The notes beneath the pieces were generated by a model. It had not been told where the DNA came from. It worked only from the letters and a program-made list of their open reading frames with translations, and made no database searches. Below are positions 16,886 to 25,846 of a DNA stretch of 64,000 bases, one piece after another; positions within the stretch are counted from its first letter, which is position 1; every line of letters begins with the position of its first letter. The stretch covers positions 310,001-374,000 of the forward strand of contig NZ_JAINRC010000002.1 in the NCBI RefSeq assembly GCF_020400655.1, in the 5' to 3' direction. A program made the translations under genes and the position numbers. Origin of the DNA: Streptomyces spinosus. Its GTDB lineage: Bacteria > Actinomycetota > Actinomycetes > Streptomycetales > Streptomycetaceae.

Positions 16886-18286
16886 TCAGGCCCAGGTGAT
16901 CAGCCGCTTCGGCTGCTCCAGGATCGCCGCGACGTCCGCGAGCACCTTGGATCCCAGCTCACCGTCCACCAGACGGTGGTCGAAGCTCAGGGCCAGGGTG
17001 GTGACCTGGCGCGGCTTCACCTTGCCCTTGTGGACCCACGGCTGGAGCTTGATCGCACCGACCGCGAGGATCGCGGACTCGCCCGGGTTGAGGATCGGGG
17101 TGCCCGTGTCGACGCCGAAGACGCCGACGTTGGTGATGGTCACCGTGCCGCCCTGCATCGCCGCGGGGAAGGTCTTGCCCTCGCGGGCCGTGGAGACCAG
17201 TTCGCCCAGCGCCTGCGCCAGCTGCGGGAGCGTCTTGTCCTGCGCGTCCTTGATGTTCGGGACGATCAGCCCGCGCGGGGTGGCCGCCGCGATGCCCAGG
17301 TTGACGTAGTGCTTGCGCACGATCTCCTGGTTCGCCTCGTCCCAGGACGCGTTGATGTCCGGGTTGCGCTTGATGGCGACCAGCAGGGCCTTGGCGATCA
17401 GCAGGAGCGGGTTGACCCGCAGGCCCTGCATCTCCTTGTCCTGCTTCAGCTCCTCGACCAGCTTCATCGTGCGGGTCACGTCCACCGTCACGAACTCGGT
17501 GACGTGCGGCGCGGTGAACGCCGAGCCGACCATCGCCTGCGCGGTGGCCTTGCGGACGCCCTTGACCGGGATGCGGGTCTCCCGCGCGGTGTCGTACGAC
17601 GCCACGGGCGCCGGGGCCGCGGGAGCGGCGGGCGCCGCCGTGACCGGGGCGGCCGGCTCGGCCGTCCGGGGCGTGGCCGCCGCGTGGACGTCCTCGCGGG
17701 TGATGACGCCGTCCGGGCCGGAGGGGGTGATCGCGGCCAGGTCGACGCCCAGGTCCTTGGCCAGCTTGCGCACCGGGGGCTTGGCCAGCGGGCGGGACTT
17801 CCCGGCGACCGCGCCGCCGTGGCCGTTCAGCTCCGCCTGGACCGCCTGGGCCGGCGCCGGAACGGTGACCTCGGGGCCCTTGCGCGGGCGGCGCCTGGTG
17901 GAGGAGGTCGCCACGCCGTACCCGACGAGGACCGGCTGGCGGCCCTCCGGCTTCGGCTCGTCCTTCGCCGCAGCGGGTGCCGCCGCGGGCTGCTCGGCGG
18001 GCGCCTGCGGCGCGGCACCGCCGGCCCCGGCCACCGCCACCGCGATGATGGGCGTGCCCACGTCCACCGTGGTGCCCTCGGGGAATCGCAGTTCGCGCAC
18101 CACGCCGTCGTACGGGATGGGCAGTTCGACGGCCGCCTTCGCCGTCTCCACCTCGCAGACCACCTGGCCGTCCGTCACCGTGTCGCCCGGCTGGACGTAC
18201 CACTTGAGGATCTCGGCCTCGGTGAGTCCCTCGCCCACGTCGGGCATCTTGAACTCGCGTACGGACGCTTCCGTCATCGTCGTCAC
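16886..18286 (-). CDS. bkdC1: BCKDH E2 dihydrolipoyl acyltransferase, set 1
   Basis: 466 residues. Lipoyl domain at about 8-80 with the lipoylation lysine in CEVETAKAAVELP, an Ala/Pro linker, a peripheral subunit-binding domain (KPPVRKLAKDLGVDLAAI...DVHA, about 165-200), and the catalytic acyltransferase domain ending with SFDHRLVDGELGS (His-Asp catalytic pair). It transfers branched acyl groups to CoA in the branched-chain 2-oxoacid dehydrogenase complex, supplying isobutyryl-, isovaleryl- and 2-methylbutyryl-CoA for fatty-acid and polyketide starters. GTG 18286 has GGAGAGG directly upstream; ATG 18277 is an alternative. Last gene of the bkdA1-B1-C1 operon. Confidence 0.93.
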   Translation of the reverse strand: MTTMTEASVREFKMPDVGEGLTEAEILKWYVQPGDTVTDGQVVCEVETAKAAVELPIPYDGVVRELRFPEGTTVDVGTPIIAVAVAGAGGAAPQAPAEQPAAAPAAAKDEPKPEGRQPVLVGYGVATSSTRRRPRKGPEVTVPAPAQAVQAELNGHGGAVAGKSRPLAKPPVRKLAKDLGVDLAAITPSGPDGVITREDVHAAATPRTAEPAAPVTAAPAAPAAPAPVASYDTARETRIPVKGVRKATAQAMVGSAFTAPHVTEFVTVDVTRTMKLVEELKQDKEMQGLRVNPLLLIAKALLVAIKRNPDINASWDEANQEIVRKHYVNLGIAAATPRGLIVPNIKDAQDKTLPQLAQALGELVSTAREGKTFPAAMQGGTVTITNVGVFGVDTGTPILNPGESAILAVGAIKLQPWVHKGKVKPRQVTTLALSFDHRLVDGELGSKVLADVAAILEQPKRLITWA

Positions 18287-18296
18287 GACCCTCTCC

Positions 18297-19274
18297 TCAG
18301 TACGCCAGCGAGCGGTCGACGGCGTCGAGCACACGGTCCAGGTCCGGCAGGTACTCCTCTTCCAGGCGCGCCGGCGGGTACGGGGCGTGGTAGCCGCCGA
18401 CCCTGAGGACCGGTGCCTCCAGGTGGTAGAAGCAGCGCTCGGTGATCCGGGCGGCGATCTCCGCGCCGGAACCGAGGAACACCGGTGCCTCGTGCACCAC
18501 GACCAGGCGGCGGGTCTTCTCCACCGAGGCCTGGACGGAGTCGAAGTCGAGGGGGCTGACCGAGCGCAGGTCCAGGACCTCCAGGGACTTGCCCTCCTCG
18601 GCCGCCGCGGCCGCAGCCTCCTGGCACAGCTTCACCATGGGGCCGTAGGCCGCCAGGGTCAGGTCGGTGCCCTCGCGGACCACGGCCGCCTTGTGCAGCG
18701 GGGCGGGGATCGCCTCGGGGTCGACCTCGGCCTTGTCCCAGTAGCGCCGCTTGGGCTCGAAGTAGATCACCGGGTCGTCGCTCTGGATGGCCTGCTGCAT
18801 CATCCAGTACGCGTCCGACGCGTTGGACGGGGAGACGACCTTCAGGCCCGCCACGTGCGCGAAGAGCGCCTCGGGGGACTCCGAGTGGTGCTCGACCGCG
18901 CCGATGCCGCCGCCGTAGGGGATGCGGACGACGACCGGCAGCTTGACCTTGCCCAGCGAGCGGGCGTGCATCTTGGCTAGCTGGGTCACGATCTGGTCGT
19001 AGGCCGGGAAGACGAAGCCGTCGAACTGGATCTCCACCACCGGGCGGTAGCCGCGCAGGGCCAGGCCGATCGCGGTGCCGACGATGCCGGACTCGGCGAG
19101 CGGGGTGTCGATGACCCGGCTCTCGCCGAAGTCCTTCTGCAGTCCGTCCGTCACCCGGAAGACGCCGCCGAGCTTGCCGACGTCCTCGCCCATGATCAGT
19201 ACCTTGGGGTCGGTCTCCAGGGCACGGCGCAGCGACTCGTTGATGGCCTTGGCCATCGCCATCTTCTCGGCCAT
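18297..19274 (-). CDS. bkdB1: BCKDH E1 beta subunit, set 1
   Basis: 325 residues, transketolase pyrimidine-binding domain and C-terminal domain of the E1 beta family: MGEDVGKLGGVFRVTDGL, DTPLAESGIVGTAIG, PYGGGIGAVEHHSES and the C-terminal YLPDLDRVLDAVDR. It forms the thiamine-diphosphate E1 heterotetramer with BkdA1 and decarboxylates branched 2-oxoacids. Start ATG 19274 is used because GGGGG lies 9 bases upstream and the bkdA1 stop codon is one base away; an ATG at 19292 inside bkdA1 has no ribosome site. Confidence 0.93.
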   Translation of the reverse strand: MAEKMAMAKAINESLRRALETDPKVLIMGEDVGKLGGVFRVTDGLQKDFGESRVIDTPLAESGIVGTAIGLALRGYRPVVEIQFDGFVFPAYDQIVTQLAKMHARSLGKVKLPVVVRIPYGGGIGAVEHHSESPEALFAHVAGLKVVSPSNASDAYWMMQQAIQSDDPVIYFEPKRRYWDKAEVDPEAIPAPLHKAAVVREGTDLTLAAYGPMVKLCQEAAAAAAEEGKSLEVLDLRSVSPLDFDSVQASVEKTRRLVVVHEAPVFLGSGAEIAARITERCFYHLEAPVLRVGGYHAPYPPARLEEEYLPDLDRVLDAVDRSLAY

Positions 19275-19275
19275 C

Positions 19276-20484
19276 TCAGTGACCCCCTTCATCGGCGAAC
19301 GACGCCTGGTAGGCGGCGAACTGGGCGCGCTCCTCGTCGACGAGCGCGTGCCCGTCCGCGTACACGTTCTCGAAGATGGCGAAGTGGTCCGGGTCGGGCA
19401 TGGCGCGGACCGCTTCGCGCACTCGTTTGCCCAACGCCTCGGACTCGCTCTCCAGTTCCGCGAAGAATCCCTCGTCCGCGTGGTTTGAGGTCTCCAGGTA
19501 CCGGCGCAGGCGCAGGATCGGGTCCTTCGCCTCCCAGGCCAGCCGCTCCTCGTCGCCCCGGTAGCGGGTGGGGTCGTCGGAGGTGGTGTGGGCCCCCATG
19601 CGGTAGGTGAACGCCTCCACCAGGGTGGGGCCCTCGCCGTTGCGGGCGCGCTCCAGCGCCCACTTGGTGACCGCGAGACAGGCCAGCACGTCGTTGCCGT
19701 CGACCCGGACGCCCGGGAAGCCGTAGCCCTGGGCGCGCTGGTAGAGCGGGACGCGGGTCTGCTTCTCGGTGGGTTCGGAGATCGCCCACTGGTTGTTCTG
19801 GCAGAAGAACACCACGGGGGCGTTGTAGACGGCGGAGAAGGTGAACGATTCGGCGACGTCGCCCTGGCTGGAGGCGCCGTCGCCGAAGTAGGCGATGACC
19901 GCCGAGTCCGCGCCGTCCTTGGCGATGCCCATCGCGTAGCCGGTGGCGTGCAGCGTCTGCGAGCCGATGACGATCGTGTACAGGTGGAAGTTGTTGCTGT
20001 TCGGGTCCCAGCCGCCGTTGTTCACGCCGCGGAACATGCCGAGCAGGTTGGTCGGGTCGACGCCGCGGCACCAGGCGACGCCGTGCTCCCGGTAGGTCGG
20101 GAAGACGTAGTCGTCCTCGCGGGTGGCCCGGCCGGAGCCGATCTGGGCGGCCTCCTGGCCCAGCAGGGAGGCCCACAGGCCCAGTTCGCCCTGGCGCTGC
20201 AGGGCGGTGGCCTCGGCGTCGAAGCGGCGGGTGAGCACCATGTCGCGGTACAGGCCGCGCAGCTCTTCGGGGGTGATGCCGGCGACGTAGGCGTCGTACT
20301 CGGCGTTCTTGACCCGCTTGCCCTCCGGCGTCAGCAGCTGAACGAGCTCCGGATCGGTGCTCTTCCCGGCGGTGCTGCGGGTGGTGCGCTTGGCGCCGGT
20401 GGTGCCGGTCTTGCCGCCGGCGGTGCCGGCCTTGCCTGCGGCGGTGCGTCGCGGCTTGCGCGCGGCACTGCTCTCCACGGTCAC
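19276..20484 (-). CDS. bkdA1: BCKDH E1 alpha subunit, set 1
   Basis: 402 residues. TPP-binding motif GDGASSQGDVAE...NNQWAIS around residues 205-235, substrate/phosphorylation-loop region RYRGDEERLAWEAKDP near 330. The first 45 residues are a Lys/Thr/Ala/Gly low-complexity tail (KPRRTAAGKAG, TTGAKRTTRST) absent from set 2; it is probably disordered. GTG 20484 has GGAGGAG six bases upstream. First gene of the operon, with a 525-base upstream region holding a perfect palindrome. Partner of BkdB1 in 2-oxoisovalerate-type decarboxylation. Confidence 0.93.
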   Translation of the reverse strand: MTVESSAARKPRRTAAGKAGTAGGKTGTTGAKRTTRSTAGKSTDPELVQLLTPEGKRVKNAEYDAYVAGITPEELRGLYRDMVLTRRFDAEATALQRQGELGLWASLLGQEAAQIGSGRATREDDYVFPTYREHGVAWCRGVDPTNLLGMFRGVNNGGWDPNSNNFHLYTIVIGSQTLHATGYAMGIAKDGADSAVIAYFGDGASSQGDVAESFTFSAVYNAPVVFFCQNNQWAISEPTEKQTRVPLYQRAQGYGFPGVRVDGNDVLACLAVTKWALERARNGEGPTLVEAFTYRMGAHTTSDDPTRYRGDEERLAWEAKDPILRLRRYLETSNHADEGFFAELESESEALGKRVREAVRAMPDPDHFAIFENVYADGHALVDEERAQFAAYQASFADEGGH

Positions 20485-21009
20485 GTGTGCTCCTCCGTCG
20501 TTCCGGCCCCCGGGGTTGCCGGTAGGCCAGTGCGGCTCACCTGTTTCGACCACCGGGGCACGGGGTGGGTGCCACTCGGCCGGGAACAGGCGTGACAGGT
20601 GCCCCGGCGAGCGCCCTGCAACCATCACGTTACCCAGTGCCCCACATTTCTGTGAAACCCCGTTTGACCTGCGATTTTGCTTGGATTTCCAAGTAAATCG
20701 AGGTGGTGCGGAAGCGCGCTGGTCACAGCCTTGCGGCAGTCCGGAGCATCCGCACGTTATCCCGCGCACCCAGGTCACGGGAAGAGTTTCATGTGAGACC
20801 GGCCTCGCACACGAAGACGGAAAAGTCGCGCTTTATCTACTGCATACGGATGACGTCGGGGGCTGCGGACGGGTGAGGCGCGGGTGAGGGCCTCGCCGCG
20901 GCCCCGCGCGGAAGCGGAAAAGCACACGTCGTGACCGAAAGCGACCGTCGACGACTGCCTGTGACAAGCCCCAGCTCACAGCGGCTGTGCGTGCCCTAGC
21001 ATCTGGCGC
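20485..21009. other. Divergent intergenic region of bkdA1 and the APH-fold gene
   Basis: 525 bases with no credible gene; AT-richer than its surroundings between about 20640 and 20850. It should contain the bkdA1 promoter. Two structured elements are listed separately: the inverted repeat at 20672-20699 and a degenerate ParB-like site at 20786-20799. Confidence 0.6.
20672..20699. promoter_or_regulatory. Extended inverted repeat upstream of bkdA1
   Basis: Core CTTGGA-TT-TCCAAG (20680-20693) is a perfect palindrome, extended by GATTT on the left and AAATC on the right. It is 188 bases upstream of the bkdA1 start. An Lrp/AsnC-type regulator such as the BkdR homologue in this window is the obvious candidate, by context only. 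Confidence 0.5.
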
Positions 21010-22053
21010 GTGCCGCGCTCATGTGTACCACCCCCCGTGCCCCACGCACTCCCCCTGGGCTCCTTGCTCCGCCTGTACGCCGCGGGTACCGCCCTCGCCT
21101 GTGAGCCGGTCGACCAGGGCCTGCTCAACCGCGGCTACCGGCTGTGCACCACGAGCGGCCGTTACTTCCTCAAGCACCACTTCGACCCGGACACCGCCGA
21201 CCCGGCCGCCATCGAACGCCGGCACCGGGCCACCCAGCGCCTCGCCGACCTCGGCGTCCCGGTCGCCGTGCCGCTCGCGCACCGCGAGGGCCGCACGGTC
21301 GCCGTCGTCGGCGGCAACGCCTACGCCCTGCACCCCTGGATCGACGGCAGGCACCGGCACGGCGGTCAGCTCACCCGCGGGGAGAGCGCGCGCCTGGGGG
21401 CGCTCCTGGGCGCCGTGCACGCCTGTCTGGAGCGCGTGATGCCTCCCAAGGGGCGCACGCGCCCGGCGACGAGCCCGCACCCGGTGGAGAGCGCGGACCC
21501 GGCCGACACCTTCGCCCTCATCGACGACCTGCTCGCCCATGTCCGCCGGCACCGCCCCGCCGACGCCTTCGACGAACTCGCCCGGCACCGGCTGCTGGAA
21601 CGCCGCGCGCTGCTGGAGCAGCACGCGGACCGGCGCCCCCCGCGCGGCGGTTCGGTCGGCTGGGTGCACGGCGACTTCCACCCGTTCAACCTGCTGTACA
21701 AGGACGACACCCCGGCCGCCATCGTGGACTGGGACCGGCTCGGTGTGCAGCCGCGCGCGGAGGAGGCCGTACGCGCCGCCGTGATCTTCTTCGTGGCGCC
21801 CGGCGGGACCCTGGACCTGCCGAAGGTGCGGGGCTACGCGCGCGCGTACCGGCGCGCGGCCGGCGCCACGCCCTCGGAGCTGGCCGCGGCCGTGCACCGG
21901 GTGTGGTGGGAGCGGCTGAACGACTTCTGGATGCTGCGCTGGCACTACGAGCGCGGCGACACGCGCGCGGACACCCAGTTCCCGGCCGCGTCCGCCCTCG
22001 CGGTGTGGTGGACCCGCGAGTACGACGCGGTGTGCGACGCGTTCGTGCAATAG
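21010..22053 (+). CDS. APH-fold phosphotransferase (homoserine/choline kinase-like)
   Basis: 347 residues, aminoglycoside-phosphotransferase fold. The N-lobe has NRGYRLCTTSGRYFLKHH with the ATP-binding lysine. The catalytic loop is VHGDFHPFNLLY (Asp as base, Asn metal ligand), followed by IVDWDRLG with the metal-binding Asp. The family phosphorylates small hydroxy compounds such as homoserine, choline, fructosamine or antibiotics; nothing here singles out a substrate. GTG 21010 is the first start in frame. No operon partner. Confidence 0.82.
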   Translation: MPRSCVPPPVPHALPLGSLLRLYAAGTALACEPVDQGLLNRGYRLCTTSGRYFLKHHFDPDTADPAAIERRHRATQRLADLGVPVAVPLAHREGRTVAVVGGNAYALHPWIDGRHRHGGQLTRGESARLGALLGAVHACLERVMPPKGRTRPATSPHPVESADPADTFALIDDLLAHVRRHRPADAFDELARHRLLERRALLEQHADRRPPRGGSVGWVHGDFHPFNLLYKDDTPAAIVDWDRLGVQPRAEEAVRAAVIFFVAPGGTLDLPKVRGYARAYRRAAGATPSELAAAVHRVWWERLNDFWMLRWHYERGDTRADTQFPAASALAVWWTREYDAVCDAFVQ

Positions 22054-22143
22054 CGGCCGGGCCCGAAGCCCTGGACGGACGAGAGGCCCTGTGCGGGCGG
22101 CGTCACCTCAAGGGGACGCCGTCCCGGTCTCCGTGGGCGCGCT

Positions 22144-23784
22144 TCAACCGGTGGTGGCGCCGGTGCTGCCGTCCGTCGTGGTGCCGGCGTCCGTACCACC
22201 CGCGTCACCGGTACCCGCGTCCGTACCACCCACGTCACCGGTACCCGCGTCCGTGCCGCCGGCGTCGGCGGTGCCCGCGTCCGTGCCGCCGTCCGTCGGG
22301 TTCGTGGGCTGCGACGGCGAGGTCTGCGGCTGCGACGGCTCGGTGCTCGGGGTGGAACTGGCCGTCCTCGACGGGGTGTACGACGGCGTGGTCGCCGGCG
22401 GCCAGCCGGAGCCGGTGCCCGTGCCGGAGCCGTTGTTCGTCTCGGGGTCCGAGGGCCGGTCGGTCTTGTCGTCGGACGGGGTCGGGGTGGGCGATTCGTG
22501 CTTCGTGCTCTTGGAGTGCGTCTTGGTCGGCTGGACGTCGGTGTCGTTGCCGCCGCTGCCGCCGCCCGCGCCGTTCACCGCCAGCGCCACGCCCGCCGCG
22601 ATCGCGATGACCGCGAACACGGCGAGGAGCCACAGCTTGCCGCGTCCGCCGCCCTTGTTGCCGTGCCCCTCGAAGCCGCCGTCGTCGCCGCTGCCGTAGC
22701 CCGCGGGCAGGATCGGCTGCGGGATCTGCGTGGTGCCCGAGGCGTCCGCCGGGTGCGGCATGACGGTGGTCCCGGCGAAGCCGCCCGCCGGGGTCTGCCG
22801 GCCGTCGTGCGCCTCCACCGGGCCGGTGTTCCAGGTGCCGGTGTGCCCGCCCTGGTCGTAGAGCATCTGCAGGCCGTACTGGACGAGGCCGCGCATCTCC
22901 TCGGCCGTCTGGAACCGGTCGTCGGGCTCCTTGGCGAGCGAGCGCATGACCAGGCCGTCCAGCTCCGGCGGGCAGGTCCCCTCGGAGACCTGCGACGGCG
23001 GCACCGGCATGTCCTGGACGTGCTGGTAGACCACCGACAGCGGGGTCTCGCCGGTGAACGGGGGCCGCAGCGCGAGGAGTTCGTACAGCAGGCAGCCGGT
23101 GGCGTACAGGTCGGAGCGGTGGTCGACGGCCTTGCCGAGCGCCTGCTCCGGGGACAGGTACTGCGGGGTGCCCATGACCATGCCGGTCTGCGTCATCGTC
23201 GTCGACGCCCCGTGCAGCGCGCGGGCGATGCCGAAGTCCATCACCTTGACGGCACCGCTGTGGGTGATGATGACGTTCGCCGGCTTGATGTCACGGTGGA
23301 CGATGCCGTGCTGGTGCGAGTAGGCGAGCGCCTCCAGCACCCCGGAGACGATGATCAGCGCCTGCTCGGGGCCCGGCGCCTCCGCGTTCATCAGCAGGTC
23401 GCGGATGGTGCGGCCCTCGACCAGCTCCATGACGATGTACGGCACGGACTGGCCGCCCACCATGTCCTCGCCGGAGTCGTACACGGCGACGATCGCATGG
23501 TGGTTGAGGCCGGCGACGGACTGTGCCTCGCGGGTGAAACGGGCCTTGGAGACCGGGTCCTCGGCCAGGTCCGCGCGGAGCAGCTTGACCGCGACCGTCC
23601 GGCCCAGGCGGACGTCCTCGGCCGCGAACACCTCGGCCATGCCGCCCCGGCCCAGCCGGTGCGTGAGCCGGTAGCGGCCGTCGCCGACGAGCCCGCCGTT
23701 GCCCCACATCTCCGGCGCGTCTGACATGCCGCCGCCAGTCGCCTCGGGGTCGGACGGGCCCTGAGAGCGCTGCGTCTGTGCCAT
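22144..23784 (-). CDS. Membrane Ser/Thr protein kinase with Thr/Gly-rich extracellular tail
   Basis: 546 residues. Hanks-type kinase domain at about 37-300: G-loop LGRGGMAEV, K67, HRDIKPAN with D165, and DFG at 183-185. A linker leads to a single TM helix at about 380-405. The outer part is Ser/Thr/Pro-rich and ends in repeated TDAGTGD-GG-TDAGT units with no recognisable ligand domain, so the sensor role is unclear; glycosylation or wall anchoring is possible. ATG 23784 has GAGGA five bases upstream. Divergent from a second kinase, suggesting a shared signalling role, as in other Streptomyces. Confidence 0.9.
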   Translation of the reverse strand: MAQTQRSQGPSDPEATGGGMSDAPEMWGNGGLVGDGRYRLTHRLGRGGMAEVFAAEDVRLGRTVAVKLLRADLAEDPVSKARFTREAQSVAGLNHHAIVAVYDSGEDMVGGQSVPYIVMELVEGRTIRDLLMNAEAPGPEQALIIVSGVLEALAYSHQHGIVHRDIKPANVIITHSGAVKVMDFGIARALHGASTTMTQTGMVMGTPQYLSPEQALGKAVDHRSDLYATGCLLYELLALRPPFTGETPLSVVYQHVQDMPVPPSQVSEGTCPPELDGLVMRSLAKEPDDRFQTAEEMRGLVQYGLQMLYDQGGHTGTWNTGPVEAHDGRQTPAGGFAGTTVMPHPADASGTTQIPQPILPAGYGSGDDGGFEGHGNKGGGRGKLWLLAVFAVIAIAAGVALAVNGAGGGSGGNDTDVQPTKTHSKSTKHESPTPTPSDDKTDRPSDPETNNGSGTGTGSGWPPATTPSYTPSRTASSTPSTEPSQPQTSPSQPTNPTDGGTDAGTADAGGTDAGTGDVGGTDAGTGDAGGTDAGTTTDGSTGATTG

Positions 23785-24127
23785 CAGTCCTCGCCGTCGT
23801 TTCTGCCCGCGGTGCGCGCGGTGTTGTTACGGTCTCCGTCCGCCACGCTACAGCCTCCGCGGGGGCCACCGGTCCGGAACGGCAACCGGGGCCGACCCGA
23901 GACGGACCGGTCATGAAACCTCTAGCACGCGCTGTCGTGCAAATTCCGTGAGCCGGTCGTACACCGGCTGTAACGCTTGCGCGACGCTTCTTGCGCGTAC
24001 GGTCACGGAACGGGCACCGAGCTTGACGTGTCCGGGCCCTCGGGCAGACTTGGCCGGGAATGACACATTCGATCAAGGCCTGTCCGCCGGCTGACGGCGC
24101 CGCACGGCCGGTGGGGGACGCGGAGAG
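23785..24127. other. Divergent promoter region of the two kinases
   Basis: 343 bases without a gene. It holds a palindrome AGCCGGT-CGTAC-ACCGGCT at 23951-23969, suitable for a dimeric regulator or a short hairpin, and the near-repeat CGCTTGCGCGACG / GCTTCTTGCGCG just after it. Confidence 0.5.
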
Positions 24128-25762
24128 ATGAGCCAGGACGGCGCACACGGCCGGTACGCGGGGCAGGCGCTGGCCGGGGGCCGCTACCAGCTGCGCGACG
24201 TGCTGGGCGAGGGCGGCATGGCCTCCGTGCACCTCGCGTACGACGCCGTGCTGGACCGCCAGGTCGCCATCAAGACGCTGCACACCGAACTCGGCCGGGA
24301 ACAGGCCTTCCGCGAGCGCTTCCGCCGCGAGGCCCAGGCAGTGGCCAAGCTCACGCACACCAACATCGTCTCCGTCTTCGACACGGGCGAGGACGAGTTG
24401 AACGGCATGGCGACGCCGTACATCGTCATGGAGTACGTCGAGGGCCGGCCGCTGGGCTCCGTGCTGGAGGAGGACATCCGGCACTACGGCGCGATGCCCG
24501 CGGACAAGGCCCTGAAGATCACCGCCGATGTGCTCGCGGCCCTGGAGATCAGCCACGAGAAGGGGCTGGTCCACCGCGACATCAAGCCCGGCAACGTGAT
24601 GGTGACCCGGCGGGGCGTGGTCAAGGTCATGGACTTCGGCATCGCCCGCGCCATGCAGTCCGGTGTCACCTCGATGACCCAGACCGGCATGGTCGTCGGC
24701 ACCCCGCAGTACCTCTCGCCCGAGCAGGCCCTCGGCCGTGGCGTGGACGCCCGCTCTGACCTGTACTCGGTCGGCATCATGCTGTTCCAGCTGGTCACCG
24801 GGCGGCTGCCGTTCGACGCGGACTCGCCGCTGGCCATCGCCTACGCGCATGTGCAGGAGGAGCCGGTGGCGCCCTCCTCGGTCAACCGCGCGCTGCCGCC
24901 CGCCGTGGACGCGCTGGTCGCCCGCGCGCTGAGGAAGAACCCGAACGAGCGCTTCCCCACCGCCGAGTCCATGCGCGACGAGTGCCTGCGGATCGCGGCC
25001 TCCTTCCAGGCGGCCCCGCCGAGCATCGTGCCGGGCGCCGGTCCGGCGCAGAGCGGCTCGGGCGTCGCCTCCGCGGTGTTCCCGCCGGTCGACCGGACGA
25101 CCCCGGCACCGCACGGGCAGGTACAGACGCCGTACCAGCCGGCTCCGGCACCGAACCCGTACGGCCACCCGGCGCCCACCCCGGGCTACGGCTACCCGCA
25201 GCAGGGCGGCTACCCGGCGTCCCCCGTGGGCTACGGCCCGCAGGGCGCCGCCCCGACCCCGCCGCCGTACACGGTGGCGCCGCACCAGAACGGCCGGCCC
25301 GGCGGCGGCCGGAACCGGCGGCCGGTGGTCACCGCTTCGGTCGCGGTGGCGGCCGTGGTGGCCGTCGGGCTGGCCGTCGCGCTCACGCTGAAGCACACCG
25401 GCGACGACACCGGGGCCGGCGGCGGCGGCGGATCGAGCGCCTCCGCGTCCGCGTCCCACCGGTCGGGCTACCGCGGCCCGGACACCACCCGGCGGATCGA
25501 CACGTCCAAGTGCAGCGATCCGCAGGAGTCCTACAGCGACCCGGACAAGATCCAGCTGCCCGACTTCCGGTACAAGGACATCGGCTCCGTGAAGAAGTGC
25601 CTCCAGGCCGCGGGCTGGAAGTGGGACATCAAGCACGAGGACGACAACACCTGGGGTGAGGGGACCGTCCTCAACCAGTTCCCCGAACAGGGCACCGACG
25701 TCGACCAGAACGACGTGGGCACCATCGAGCTGAGGGTGTCGACGGGCAATCCGCCGCAGTGA
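24128..25762 (+). CDS. PknB-like Ser/Thr protein kinase with PASTA-type domain
   Basis: 544 residues. Kinase domain about 18-285: LGEGGMASV G-loop, K49, HRDIKPGN with D151, DFG from 169. A Pro/Gln/Tyr/Gly-rich juxtamembrane linker (about 300-390) leads to one TM helix (about 398-418). The extracellular end has one PASTA-like module (VKKCLQAAGWKWDIKH ... VLNQFPEQGTDVDQND ... IELRVS), a fold that binds muropeptides or lipid II in the PknB family, which points to a cell-wall signal. GGAGAG precedes ATG 24128. A terminator hairpin follows. Confidence 0.92.
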   Translation: MSQDGAHGRYAGQALAGGRYQLRDVLGEGGMASVHLAYDAVLDRQVAIKTLHTELGREQAFRERFRREAQAVAKLTHTNIVSVFDTGEDELNGMATPYIVMEYVEGRPLGSVLEEDIRHYGAMPADKALKITADVLAALEISHEKGLVHRDIKPGNVMVTRRGVVKVMDFGIARAMQSGVTSMTQTGMVVGTPQYLSPEQALGRGVDARSDLYSVGIMLFQLVTGRLPFDADSPLAIAYAHVQEEPVAPSSVNRALPPAVDALVARALRKNPNERFPTAESMRDECLRIAASFQAAPPSIVPGAGPAQSGSGVASAVFPPVDRTTPAPHGQVQTPYQPAPAPNPYGHPAPTPGYGYPQQGGYPASPVGYGPQGAAPTPPPYTVAPHQNGRPGGGRNRRPVVTASVAVAAVVAVGLAVALTLKHTGDDTGAGGGGGSSASASASHRSGYRGPDTTRRIDTSKCSDPQESYSDPDKIQLPDFRYKDIGSVKKCLQAAGWKWDIKHEDDNTWGEGTVLNQFPEQGTDVDQNDVGTIELRVSTGNPPQ

Positions 25763-25793
25763 GCCGGCCCCGGCGGGTGCCGGGGAACGGGCC

Positions 25794-25819
25794 GGGCCCG
25801 GCGGTCGTCCGCCGGGCCC
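25794..25819. terminator. Terminator between kinase and bpa
   Basis: Perfect 11-bp stem GGGCCCGGCGG / CCGCCGGGCCC with loop TCGT, between convergent genes. Confidence 0.8.
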
Positions 25820-25846
25820 CTGGTGTGTCCGGGCGAGCCGGGGGGT

